From Spirodela intermedia (Eukaryota > Streptophyta > Magnoliopsida > Alismatales > Araceae): 64,000 bases of DNA. Both the position numbers and the translations under genes were made by a program. The notes beneath the pieces were generated by a model that was given only the letters and a program-made list of their open reading frames with translations, did not search any database and was not told the origin of the DNA. The DNA lies in NCBI GenBank assembly GCA_902729315.2, contig LR746281.1:1982501-2046500 (forward strand), in the 5' to 3' direction. How positions within the stretch are numbered: the stretch's first letter is position 1; each line of letters starts with the position of its first letter. Shown here piece by piece: positions 38,033 to 50,270 of this stretch.

Positions 38033-41000
38033 TTACTGCCCCTGAGAAGCTTCTGGTGAGCTCAGAATGGAGAGATCAGGGGAAGCGGATTCCTTGATTT
38101 CTTCTGCGATCCTCAGAGCCATGGCGGCCTTGTAGATGGCCAAGTCGGCGTTCATCATGAGCTCCTGGGCCCTGCTGCGGAGTCGGACAGCAGCATCCAC
38201 ATACCTCCCAGTTGCTGCTTCGGCCGCCTGAAACCTCTGGACTGCCTCTTGCTTTGCGGCGGCTGCATGGGATCGGACAACGGATCAGGTCAGACAACCA
38301 TACGTTTAACCAGTTAATCAAGAGCTTCTGATAAACAGGGAGAAACCCTGATAAATAATCTGAGTAAGAAAATTTCAAAAAGACCCAATTCTTCCCTTTT
38401 CAGTCTTCACCCTTTCAAGTTCATCATCCCGGGGTTCTAATTACAGCAGAAGTCAAAGGTACCTTGTGAAGAGAAAAAATTGATATTTTTTATGTTGATC
38501 CGACTATATATATACGAATAATTAGTATCTCACCGTACGATTATAAATTATGAAAAAATAAGACGTAGCATGATTTGTGCTGCTTTCATAGTTGCATTAA
38601 TTCATATCAGCTATTCGAGTTCTGATGTCTCTGTGTTTTCATAGATGGGAACGTTTTATAAGAAATAGATGGATAAAAGTGATATGTTCATGAATGGAAA
38701 AAGCACCTTCGAAGAAGATGTCCAGGTTCCCCCTTCCCGCATGGCTCCCCTGCCTCTTAAAGGATCTTTTCTTCCTCAGAAGTGGCTTCTGGGTCGGCTG
38801 CCTTTTCCTCGGTGGCTGCCCCTGTTACAAAGAATTGTTCAGCCATGAGCATCACACGAAGGAAGCTCATGCTTATAATTTACGTAAGTAACACCTGGGC
38901 TATAGTGGAAAGAGCATAGTTTTCAATGATATGATATAGGGCAAGGTGTGAAACTATATTCGCCTATATAACTCAAAAATAGTAAAAATAAATAAATAGA
39001 AAGAACAAAGGCTACCGATTAATATGTGGCCTATATAAGATATTTACAACGCATTAGTAGTTAAGTAAACAAAAAGCTAGACATGAATCAAACGCGGGAG
39101 ATGTTGAAGCAAACCAAATAGGCACACGCATATGAAGAAGTCTGAATTGCACCTGAAAAACTCTGATCAGTGCTGAATGTTTCTGCCTCCTTTTCTTCAT
39201 CCAATAATCATAGACATCTCCGACTGTTCTCAAATTCCCAAATTGCGAGCAGAGAGCAGCTGCTGCTCCCTGATCAGATACATCATCTGGGTGGCTATAA
39301 GCAGCCTTCTCAAAGGCAGAGATAATCTTCTCGAAGTCGTCCTTCGAAATAAGAGAAGAGCGGTCCACATCGCCACATGAGAGGCTGGTGTTCAGCCTTT
39401 CCAGCCATTCTTCGTCCCCAGAGTCCATATCATAGGACGCACTCTCACTCATCAGCACCCTATCCACTTCATCATTTTCCACGTGGATGTAAGAATCTGG
39501 GCGCGCAAAATGAGATGGGCAACTCTCCTCATAGCCCGGAACCTCCCGCACTCCTGGAACAGGCACTATCCTTGTGGGAATCCCCTGCAGATTCCTCTCA
39601 ATGCACTCTTTGTGCAGCTCCTTGAACACATTCCAGTCGTTCTTGTCGTAGAACTCCAGCTTCCAGCCATTCTCACCAGTCCAAATCGTGGCATGTGTGA
39701 ATCGATTGGAAGAGCTCGGTTTCATCTCCTGGGCTTTGTGCATGAACCTTGTGGAGTCGCCCAACTTCACCACGATGCACCACTCGCTTGAGCTCGATAA
39801 CTCCAACACGACTTTAGCCCCATCCTCCCTCCAACAACGGTCAGCTTCAATGACTAGAATATTTGTAGAGCAGCTCAACCCATCAACGTTCTGCTTAGCC
39901 TCCGCGAAAGCCGTCTTGGGTTCCTTCATCCTTTTGATAGAGTTCTTCGCATCAAACCTTCTCCTCTTCTGACTAACCGGCGAGGCATACTCTTCAGCAC
40001 CGCTCTCCGTCAACGGGGAATCAAGCGCCTTATCGGAGAGCGCCTCAAACTCCCGAGACTCGTGAATTGGGTGCACTTTGACCCTTACATCTACTTTCAG
40101 CATGCCATTCTGCATATCAAAAAACTTACTTCGTCTAGATTTCATTAATGAACGGCTGGAGACGCCGGGAACTCTACCAGTCCTCAAGAAACTCCTCTTT
40201 CTCCCACGTTTCCGGAGCTTCATGGCGTTGATCCCTGAACCAGTTCTGGGTGCCGGCTCGGACACTGCAGTAGAACGACTCCTCCCCTCTCTAGTAACAG
40301 GAATAGCAGCACTATCCATGGCAACAGGGGTTCCAAGGGACGCCATCTTCCTTTCAGAAGTGGAGGTGTCTGCACGTAACCGTGACTCATAGAACCGATA
40401 CTCCTCGACACTATTTTCTGCAGTTCCACACGAGCACAGCTCGCTGTGATGTCTTGCAGAGCTGCTGGGTATATAGAGCAGACGGAGGAAGATACTGAAA
40501 TGCCAACTCTTGAAGAGATAAGGAAGAGCAGAAAAATTTACAGAAAGCAGAGGAGCCAACATCTGTGAAGCGAAAATGACACAAAATCTAGGATCAGATC
40601 TTGACATCCTGTGAGAAAATTCCTGTAGAAAAAAATAAACAGAGTTACCCATTGCCCACAATGAGAAATCAACTGGGAGACATTACAGGTAGTAAGAAGC
40701 ATAAAAAAACTGTGAGATAACTGCGGAGATGGAAGGAGAACTCACAGGTTTCCAGCTCTGCAATGGTAAGAAGTGGATGCCATTCAAGGAGAACAAGTTG
40801 ACAGCTGATCTAGACGATAGAAAGGAAGCGCATTCAGCTAAGCTAACCCCCATGGTGATCATTCCAGTCAAAATGGAAGCAAGAAGGGAAGAAAAACGAT
40901 CCGAACTCGAGATTCTCGCAGAATTGATTAGCAAAACCAGCGCCGCAGGTCTGGTCGAACCGAACCACAGATCACTCTCTGGAATGAGAAACTTTTCTGC

Positions 41001-41672
41001 AAATTCTCGCACTGCTCCAGTGATCTCGAGCCCATTGCTCAAAAACTCGGAACTTGTAGGCTTTCCTTCATCTGAGAAGGACAACCTTAGCTTCTTACAG
41101 TTGTTCCGAACAAAAGCAATGCCATAGCGCCGATCCTGTCTCACATTGTCTCCGGACACAGAAGATAATGAACCCAGACCGTCAAAGAGAGAGTTCCAAA
41201 CATTTTTGGAGCTATTGGTCCTCGAATGAGGACCTGAATGTGATCTTCTCCGCTTCCGACTGTAAAAAATCCCAAACAGCTTGCCATTCGGGAAGGAAAT
41301 CCCAGAATCTTCCTGTAGAAGAAACTTTGACGGCATGTCCTCCAGAGAAACGTCCCCCCGCTCGAGCCCCTCTTCTGCATGATATCTACACTTCTTCAGT
41401 CCTTCCTTGCTCCCTTTCCGCGACATGTATCCTGATCTCCTCCCTCTCCACCAATCGGCATCCTCCGACTCGCCGGAACTCCCAAAAAGCTCCATCCATT
41501 CGTATGAAGATCCATCTCCATCGCCAACGACCTGATTTCCGACGGGTTTGTACAGTGAGAGGCGCTTCCCCGACCTGAGTACCCTTGCCGCCGGGTCCCC
41601 ATCCGGGGTCACCTTCGTGACATTCTTACGCACGAAAACTCGGGTCGACCTCCTCGTACCCACCGAAGGCAT
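38033..41672 (-). CDS. Enhancer of polycomb-like protein (EPL/EPcA domain)
   Basis: A nuclear chromatin protein of the E(Pc)/EPL family, whose members are scaffold subunits of NuA4-type histone acetyltransferase complexes. Exons on the minus strand: 41672-40746, 40622-39153, 38821-38707, 38262-38033; phases agree and give 913 aa. The start at 41672 (MPSVGTRRSTRVF, then ARVLRSGKRL) matches the large plant E(Pc)-like type; an in-frame Met at 41783 is an alternative. Basic, Ser-rich sequence fills the first half. The EPcA-like region begins near residue 680 (RPDSYIHVENDEVDRVL, DSGDEEWLERLN) and runs to VYDYWMKKRRQKHSALIRVFQ. A basic linker (RKKRSFKRQ) and an Ala-rich helix (MMNADLAIYKAAMALRIAEE) close the protein. 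Several hydrophobic stretches around the exon 1/2 junction are odd for a nuclear protein but are also seen in this large subtype. The exact function in plants is inferred. Confidence 0.9.
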
Positions 41673-43405
41673 CGTTGCCGGCGTTCCCCGGAGGGGGAAA
41701 ACCCTGGACCCAATCTTCTCGGACTCCGGATCGCCGAGCTCCTGTGCGGCCTCCTGGTCTTCAGATCTTACATGCTCTCTCATCGCCGGGGAGCATCATC
41801 CACGGGGACACACCACCGAGTCCCGCCATCGAGCAGCGCGTCCCCCCTCACCGATCGCCACACCAGCCGGAGACAAATACCAGATGCATCCCACGGGAGC
41901 AGATACAGACATTCGGAGTTTGGACCACTCGGACTCTGATGGCGCAACGAATCAGCAGGGATCACAAAAGTATGGATTTTTCTCTTCGCCCACGGCCTTC
42001 GGCCCCGATAGAAAGAGACGGGCTCCTCCCCTGGATATCGTTCCTCGGATAAGACGTTTGTTCGAGCAGCGGCGGCGGCGGCCGCCGTAGATCGCAGGTC
42101 GCGTAGGGTGAGGAGGAAGAGAACAGAAGATTAGGGTTTATGGAGAAATGGGAGACAGGATAAGTGGCCACTCAGTCTTCCCTTCCCTCACGAGGACGGC
42201 ATGATCTCAATCCAACGGCTAAAATTTGAAGACGTCTGACGCGATCCGACGACCAGAGTCGGAACGATAAACAACGATCTCTTATCCCGCTGGTGCAGCC
42301 TAAGACGGCCTTTTTATAGATATTTTCTGTCCCCTACCCAACGAACTGCGTGACGAACAGCTTATCCGCGGTACATCAGACTCGTTCTTGTCCCCTCACC
42401 CGTCCCTCGGTGCCCTGTTCCGGCGAGGCAACTTAATGACTCTTTTAAGATGTCCACCAAACCGTGACATTTCTTGTCGTTTCGAAGGGAAGAGGGCGGA
42501 ATTCCTCCGAGGAAAGGACTAGAATACCGGAGGGGAACCACCCCAACGCCAAGCCTATGCGATCTTGACTGTCCATATTGCGAGATGGACGATCTTAAAG
42601 GCGACTCACGAGGACCTAGAGCCGTCTCATCAGAGGACTCAGCCTTTGATTGCGAGCCGTTAGATGCATGGGCTCCTCGGGATCCCATTTATTAATTTCA
42701 TTTAACTCATATTTACGACTCTAGTCCCCTATATAATAATTCAAATATCTTTTTTTTTCGCGTAATATATTTAAATAAGCATTTACGACCCAATAACTTT
42801 AATAATTATCTGATATTCTAAACTGGGTAATAAACCCGGAATAATAAATATTTTCCCTGGTGATAATTTTATTAAGATACATAAAATGACCCCTACCCTG
42901 GCAGGTCACGGTTCCCAACGGGTAATCGTGTCTGCCGTCCATAGATGATCGGACGGCGTAGGTAAGAGAAGAGTCGCAAAATTGTAGATATGCCCCGTTT
43001 TGCTATTGTACCTTTCGGGATTGAAAATTATTCAGAAAGGATGAGAATCGCGGAATATCTCGGTGGAATGGAAAGTTCTGGAAAATTATTTCGATATGGA
43101 ATTGAGAAAATATCCTATTTTATAATTTAATGCAAACCCGCCCCCCTGGAGGTTTCAGGAGGAGGGTGTTAACCGTCCGATCGGAAGCGTGGCATCATCT
43201 CAGCGGTAGAGAACATTCCGGAGACGAAACGTGTCATGACGGAAATTACGTTCACGTATTCTTGATCTGCGTGCCTAGAGTCTGACGCCGTTATAGACTG
43301 CGGCTTACAGGACGGTGACGGTATCTACATCCGAGGTCCTGACAGAGAGCTCGTTCGAAGCAGTATAAACAGGAGGTGGGGGGAGGGAGAGAGAGATAGA
43401 GAGAG
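41673..43405. promoter_or_regulatory. Divergent upstream region of EPL-like and LTPG genes
   Basis: About 1.7 kb between divergent start codons. It is GC-rich near the EPL-like gene (a GGC-repeat at about 42069-42087) and AT-rich at 42690-42880. A TATAAAC motif at 43364-43370 lies only 42 nt before the LTPG ATG, within a GA-rich leader. Open frames at 42362-42695 on both strands show no family resemblance and are not annotated. Confidence 0.5.
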
Positions 43406-44786
43406 ATGGGGAGAAGTTGCAGAGGCCCGATGGGGATGATGATGTCAGCGGCAATGCTGCTGATGATGGTGTTGATGGTGCCGCCGGCCGTAGAAGCGCA
43501 GGGGGCGGAGTGTGCGCAGGCGCTGATTCCCTGCCAGAATGATTTAGGGGTGGCTAAGCCGTCGCAGAAGTGCTGCGACCAGCTGAGTGAGTCCGTGAAG
43601 AATGATCTGACCTGCCTGTGCTCGCTCCTCAACGACACGGAGGTGTTCAAGAGCTTAAACATCAACATCACCCAGGCGCTCGAGCTCCCCAAGAATTGCG
43701 GCATCACCTCCAATGAGAGTGTCTGCAAATCCACCACGACCGGTAAGGAATGGAAAGAAAACGGGAATCCCTTCGTTACTTGTCGTTGCTCTCCGTGAAG
43801 TGATTTTATCGTGGAGAATGGTGCAGATCCAGTGCGTGCCCGATCTCTATGTTTTTGGTGATCCTCTCTCTTAGATCTCAACATAGGTGAACCAACCCCT
43901 TGGGTACATCAGCCCCGGGATTCACGAAAATGGCGAGATATGCTTGCCTTATCTTCCTCCGGGGGGGGGGGAGTTACGTTTTGAGACCGTCTTCTAGAGA
44001 TCGGACTCATATGGGCGGGGAATCGCTCGAGGAAACAGATCGAAATCATCGATTCTCCTTGCTATTGTGTCCTTCTTCACGGGAAATGTTTTCGAATAGA
44101 GAGAGAGAGAGAGAGAGAAGTGATCCTCATATATGTGAATGGTGTTCCTTCTTCTTCTTATTTTTTCAAGTCACGAACGATATTTCTACTCACTTCGCTT
44201 TCAACTGAACATAATTTTATCCTCTTCTGATTAGGTGCGGACTCTCCATCTAAACCTCCTCCAGGTAACGACTCCCGCCCTCATTTTCCATTTCAGCGCC
44301 GGCTTCCCCTTGGAATTTGTATCCGTGAATGAATCCATCGCGATTAGCATGCCTGTCGCCGTTCATGTCTCTCGAGGCTCCGTAAAATTCTCCATCTCCG
44401 CCTGTTCTTGGTCGTAGCCGTTTTGGTAGACTTCTCGGGGGTGAAATCCCCATCTCTCACCTTAGCGTTCCGACTCTCTGATTGCGACCTCCTTCTGGCC
44501 GTCGACCAGTCTTCGATCCAGTGTCCGACGCCGTAGAACAAGAAACCTACGAAAATACCGTCACCTGCCGGTCGAATTCTCGTCGGTCGGAGTTCCATAA
44601 ATGAACTACCGTAGTTTCTTGATCATTTCATGACCTGCTTTCCATCCATCTCCATTAATGACCCGCACTCTTAATGCTGCAGCTACCCCCGGCGGTGGCA
44701 ATGGCGCCCCATCCCTGGTTCACACAGACGGCCCCGGCCTGATGGGTCTACTGCTGCTCTGGTGGGCCATCGCCGCCATGGCTTAG
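43406..44786 (+). CDS. GPI-anchored non-specific lipid transfer protein (LTPG)
   Basis: A secreted lipid carrier tethered to the outer plasma membrane, typically linked to cuticle or suberin lipid export. Exons: 43406-43742, 44235-44264, 44683-44786 (GT-AG, all phase 1), giving 156 aa. The Met-rich hydrophobic N terminus (about residues 9-29) is a signal peptide ending near VEAQG. The eight-cysteine motif is complete: C36-X6-C43-X12-CC-X12-CXC-X25-C-X8-C. A short Pro/Gly/Ser-rich linker comes from the 30-nt exon 2. The C terminus ends in a hydrophobic tail (GLMGLLLLWWAIAAMA), as expected for a GPI-attachment signal. The 5' leader would be very short if the TATA-like motif at 43364 is used. 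The exact LTPG subtype and lipid substrate cannot be told. Confidence 0.93.
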
Positions 44787-46247
44787 CACGACGACGACGT
44801 CCTTTCAAAGCCCTTCCATGGTCATTGCTTATCTTCCTTCTCCTTCCTCTTTTCATTTTTCGATCTTTTCTCTTTGCATGATATGTGATAGAACTCCCAT
44901 TAATGACGATATTTGGTCTTGTGATGGTTCGCTGTACGATGGTCCCGCGGGTTAATATATTAATGAAGTCAAACCGATTCCGCGGTCTTCAGGCTGTGCT
45001 TTGCAGTTAAGTCAGTGCCTCACCAACCATCCTCCTTCCCTCTCTGGGACCCACCGGGTTGTTGGCACAGTATCCCCAGCTGATATCATTAAATGCCACG
45101 TTACCACATTAATTTTCTTGATTTTTTAAAATAAAAGTCAGCCACGTAAACCTTTTTTTTTTGTAAATGTGGAGACGCATAGTTTTTTGTGGGTATATCA
45201 ATAATTATGAATGTTAGATTGACATTTATGTGAAATACATGCACGAGAGAGTGTGATAAGTTGGTCACTTTTTTTAAAGTGACTGGATATTGCCTTCGTA
45301 TTTTTTACAGGTAGTTAAACGTATTTTTGTGATTTACAAGGGTATGCAGAGATTTACCTTGTTCTTGGACATAACAACAACTCATATTACCATCCTGTGT
45401 AATTATTTTTTTCTTTTTACCCCGACAAAAAAATCATAATAGACACGCCCCCAGTTGTCAAGGTAGAGAGTTATGTCTCTCTCTCTCTCTCTCTACATAT
45501 ATATGGCGAGAGAGAGAGCGAGAGAGAGAGAGAGATTAAAAAGGTTGTGAGCTTTGGTATCTGACTAAAAAATATTAAGAGCAATAAACCCTGCACATAT
45601 TTGTTGGCATGCCCTCCTCTCCTTTGGAAACATGTAAAGAATTAGGATGAAACTAACATTATTTTTGGAATTGGGGGGGATAACTATAAAGATAACTAGT
45701 ATTGCCATAGTATGGAATTAGTGTTTTTCTTAACTTTATACCCTGGCAAAAAAAAGAGTAGAGATTAATTTTTTTACGAAATTTGTGAATCTTAACTCTA
45801 TATATTTTTTAAAAAAACTGAAAAATCATGTTTACGTCTGCCAACAAAAGTGCGAGATTTTAATAAGTAAATTAATAATTTTTATGGAGACGTACCTCAC
45901 TAAATTAATAAGTAAAAAAAATAATTACAAATCTGAAAAGTTGTAGCCATAATATCAACAACTGTTATTTTATGTATCGTAGAAAATTATATAATTTCCC
46001 AAAAAAGTCGACCTCATGTATTGCCAAAAAATGTGGGAATTATCATTTGTACCATGGGAAATTTCAGATTATAAACATTTGATTTGATCTATGCAAAAAT
46101 AAATTAATTTATTGAGAACCCTTTTTCTTAGTTTATCTTTTAGGTGGTTCAAAGCTATAAAAAAAATTCAAGTCCTTTTATGCTTTAATATATATATATA
46201 TATATTCAACCGAACGTAAATATGATTAAAATACCTTGATATCCATC

Positions 46248-46283
<36 letters not shown>

Positions 46284-46600
46284 GCTCCACCCCATTTCTT
46301 GTTATAGCAAAGCCCTACGCCTTTCCCGTTCAGGACTGATTGTGATGGTAATTTCGTGTTTTCACGTTAAAGATAAGCTTATTAGAAGTAATTACACATT
46401 AATTTTTTTAGGTATTTTAAATATGGAAATCTGAATTTTAAACGGAATTTTTATTATATTTCGGTAAGCTGTCGATGGGTATGAGGTGACTGTACAATAT
46501 GAGAAAAAGGGATGCGATAAGTCTCGGCGCGCGAGTTGAGAGCCGAGGAATCCCAACACGATACGTCGGCGAGCGTGGGACTCTAACCGTCGTCGTCTTC
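44787..46600. other. AT-rich intergenic region with microsatellites
   Basis: About 1.8 kb with no coding potential. It contains (CT)n next to (GA)n at about 45476-45535, a TA run at about 46189-46205 and a (CT)n run at about 46252-46279. The sequence becomes GC-rich after about 46520, where the arginase leader probably begins. Confidence 0.6.
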
Positions 46601-47469
46601 CGCTCTCCGTGATCCGAATACCATCAGCGCGCCGGTCAGTGTCCGTCCATTCTGGTCCGTCTCCTACCTTCTTCTCGATCGCTTCATTCTCTGGCGTTCC
46701 TTAGTGATCGCCGCGGCACCGGCGGCCGCTGGGGAGGTTCTTACAGCGATCTCGAGGGGGAGTAGCGGCGTCATTTGGAGGAGAAGCGTGGAGGTAAGGT
46801 GACCTTTCGTTTTCTGTTTTTCGTCTGCGAGCGTAGTTTTTTTTCTCTCCTGATTATGATGCATATTGTCTCTGCGCTGCGCTTCTTTCTGCTTGTGCAA
46901 TCCTTACTGGTGATTGGTATGGCTGCTTGGAGTGCAATGGTGACAAGCCTTCATCTAGAGGAGGCCATAAAGAGTGAGAGCAGGAATTTCCGCCGCTTGC
47001 GTGTTGTGGTGGCCTGAGACAGTTCTCAATAGATGATTGTCATATTTTCGACGCCTCTACTGGTTGTCTCAGGGTGTTAAAAAGACGAGTCTTAGGATCT
47101 TAGTAACGAGGAGCTAGTGTTGTTTCGACCGAAGCTAATTTCAGAACTTAATTTTAGATCACCATCTACCTTCTTCGACAATTATCTTGTTCTTTCTGAC
47201 ATTTCCTGTTTCTGGATTGATTACACCGCCTACGTTAAGTTATTAATCCATAAAATTTCGTTTCAATGGAAAAGAAAGCTTCCAGTATGATGCACGGGTG
47301 AAGGTTTTGACAGATATGAAGATATCGTGTTACCTTCGTCCCCACTATATTAGTCTCTTTTGGAACAATTCTTGCGAAATGATGTACGCTTAGTTTCAGT
47401 TTCGCCCATGCAATTTGGACAATGTAGTTTATTGGTTTTCTTGTTAATATTATTGCCAACTTTTCAGGT
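46601..47469 (+). other. Arginase 5' leader with leader intron
   Basis: A GC-rich non-coding exon ends at about 46793 with GTAAGG. The acceptor TTTTCAG at 47461-47467 leaves only two leader bases before the ATG at 47470. The 674-nt intron has no coding content. Inferred from splice signals. Confidence 0.6.
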
Positions 47470-48333
47470 ATGCCCAACTTTACGAGGGGAATCCATTATT
47501 TGAAGAAATTGCATGCTGCCAACGTCCCTCCAGATTTGATAGAAAATGGGCAAAAACGTGTTATAGATGCCTCGCTTACTCTTATACGCGAGAGGGCAAA
47601 ACTTAAGGTCGTTTCTTTTAGTCCTATCTCAGGAAATTTTGCTTCCATGAATCACTGTGGTCTTCCATGGCCTATAAGCCTCATAATTTTGGAGACGTGC
47701 GCGTGTGACTGATGCGGTTTCATCATCTCTTTGCTCATTCAGGCAGAACTTCTACGAGCTTTAGGAGGAGTCACAGCTTCGGCATCACTTCTTGGAGTTC
47801 CTCTAGGACATAATTCGTCCTTCCTTCAGGGCCCTGCTTTTGCTCCTCCTCGCATTAGGGAGGCTATTTGGTGCGGTAGCACAAACTCGAGCAGTGAAGA
47901 AGGTATTTTTTATTAAACAGTAATCTTCTTAATGCAGTATGTTCATCTTCTAATCGATTTTCACTGGCTCCAAGTCCGATTCTTTTAGCGGGAGTTGTCT
48001 CATCAGTATTCAATGTATACCGCATTCTGATTATTTATGCGAAAACAAGTTTTGAGAGAGATGCACATGAACCAACGCATCAGTTCTCCATTTTATGTGT
48101 AAAACTAATGGCATCAAGATGTTTTGAGTAATTCCACTGCTATCATCAGTGCCAACTTTCTAATTTCTCTTAATCATTCTGGGGCCATTCTCGATCTGGA
48201 TTTCTTAGAAACGAAAAATGAAAGGGATTGGGGAAATCTTCTGTCAACCTTATCTCCTGCAGCCTTACTCAATTTCTCCCAGCGTACAAATAAATCGAAA
48301 TAGGTGGTAAAGAAAGAGAAAGTATAGTCTTCC

Positions 48334-48381
<48 letters not shown>

Positions 48382-49744
48382 GTCTATGGTCCAAACCCTA
48401 TTTATTTGAGTAACTTCTGGCCTTCATCATTGAAACGTGATTACTTGGCTACATCCTTCAGCAACATCTACCTCGGATTCTGTGCATGAAGAGGCTCTGC
48501 TTGATTTCCATTGATTGAGATAGAGCACAACGTCGATCATCTCCTTGCTTATGTTTTGCCTAAACAGACCTAAATAGTTGCCTAGAATCTACTGCAAACT
48601 TATTCATAGCTATACAAGGAAAAATTCTCTTCACATCTTGTCACTCTTTATGCTCTCCATGTTTCTAAGACCTGGTGATGCTGCAGGCAAAGAACTAAAC
48701 GACCCACGAGTACTAACCGATGTTGGAGATGTGCCCATCCAAGAGCTTCGTGATTGCGGCGTAGACGATGACAAGTTGATGAATATAGTCAGCGAGTCAG
48801 TTAAGTTGGTGATGGAACAGGTCAGCACTATCCCCCCCACTGTCGCCATGCCCAGAGAAAAAAGAGCAGCCTTTCGGTCTCTTCCTCATTTCCTCCTTCT
48901 ATTAGAAAGTCAACTCTTCTCACTGCTCTGCAGGATCCTCTCCGCCCGCTGGTCCTCGGCGGTGACCACTCGATATCTTTCCCGGTTGTGCGAGCGGTGT
49001 CGGAGAAGCTCGGTGGGCCAGTCGACGTCCTCCACCTGGACGCCCACCCTGATATATACGATGCTTTCGAAGGGAACATCTACTCTCACGCTTCCTCATT
49101 TGCCCGTATAATGGAAGGCGGCTATGCCAGGCGACTTCTTCAGGTACGGCCCCGGCCCCCTTCCTCCTCATTTCACCAACAAAAAATAAAAAAATAAAAG
49201 AAAAAGAAAAACCTATGATTTATTTAAATAATAAAATTTTAATTTTATTTTTAAATAATCTATTATTTTACCAGGTCGGCATCAGATCGATCACGAAAGA
49301 AGGGCGCGAGCAAGGGAAGAGATTTGGCGTGGAGCAGTACGAGATGAGGACCTTCTCCAGAGATCGCCCCATGCTGGAGAATCTGGTTTCTCTCCCTCTT
49401 TCTCTCTCTTTATCTTTCTCTCTCTCTACTGTGATGAGGTTAATGGGGGGAGCTCTTTTGTGTTGTTGTTGGGTGGTGGGCAGAGTCTCGGGGAGGGCGT
49501 GAAGGGGGTCTACGTGTCGGTCGACGTGGACTGTCTGGACCCGGCGTTCGCGCCGGGGGTGTCGCACATCGAGCCGGGGGGGCTGTCCTTCCGTGACGTG
49601 CTCAACATCCTGCACAATCTACGTGGCGACGTCGTGGCGGCCGACGTGGTGGAGTTCAACCCCCAGCGGGACACCGTGGACGGCATGACCGCCATGGTGG
49701 CGGCCAAGCTCGTGCGGGAACTCGCTGCCAAGATATCCAAATGA
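47470..49744 (+). CDS. ARGAH: Arginase (mitochondrial ureohydrolase)
   Basis: Hydrolyses L-arginine to ornithine and urea in mitochondria, in nitrogen recycling and polyamine/proline supply. Exons: 47470-47607, 47743-47902, 48687-48820, 48934-49143, 49275-49385, 49484-49744; all GT-AG with matching phases, giving 337 aa. The N terminus (MPNFTRGIHYLKKLHAAN) is basic and lacks acids, fitting a mitochondrial presequence. The binuclear manganese ligands are intact: His156 in GGDHS, Asp180/His182/Asp184 in DAHPD, and Asp265/Asp267 in DVDCLDP. The substrate loop HNSSFLQGPAFAPP is present as in plant arginases, which are closer to agmatinases than to animal arginases. The last exon is markedly GC-rich, whereas introns are AT-rich; intron 2 carries a (TA)n run. 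Confidence 0.97.
48336..48378. repeat. (TA)n microsatellite in arginase intron 2
   Basis: About 43 nt of uninterrupted AT dinucleotides inside the intron between exons 2 and 3 (47903-48686). Confidence 0.95.
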
Positions 49745-50270
49745 CCCCCCCTCATTTCACTCCACGTCAGCATCCACATCAGCATATCGCCATCGTCGTC
49801 GTTGTGAGGGAGAGAGAAGCTACAGGTATAGAAGGGCCCCTGATCTTGAGAAAATGAAAGTCACCAACCAATAGTTGCTCATGTGGGCACCCGAATCTAT
49901 TCAAAAATGAAAAGTCAAACTTCTCGGAGGGGCAAAGATATAATTAAATCGAACAAGGGGATTTGATCAAATGTTTTTCTTACAGCCAAGTTGTTGGGTT
50001 TCAAGTGGGCCGAACGATTTCAGAACCCGGCCCGTTAATAAACTTCAGAAAATCGACCCATAACAAAAAAAAGGAGAAAAATCCGTGTTCCGATAATTTC
50101 TCAGGATCATAAGTATTTAAAACATTAAATTCAGTTTAATATTTTTTTGCTTCGACGGAAAACCCGACTTTCTTATATTATTAGTATTTTTATTTTACTA
50201 ATTTTCTATATAATATGAGTTTTTTTAATTTAATATTTTATGGGTTTTTCTGAGAAAAGAGATCTACATT
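49745..50270. other. Intergenic region after arginase
   Basis: Arginase 3' UTR followed by AT-rich spacer (poly-T and TATT-rich at about 50130-50250). No gene seen. A TGGGCC motif with an inverted GGCCCG lies at about 50008-50036. Confidence 0.5.

Noticed and set aside
42362-42695. Overlapping open frames on both strands upstream of LTPG
   Set aside because: No recognisable motif, frames overlap each other, and GC-rich spacer easily gives such frames.
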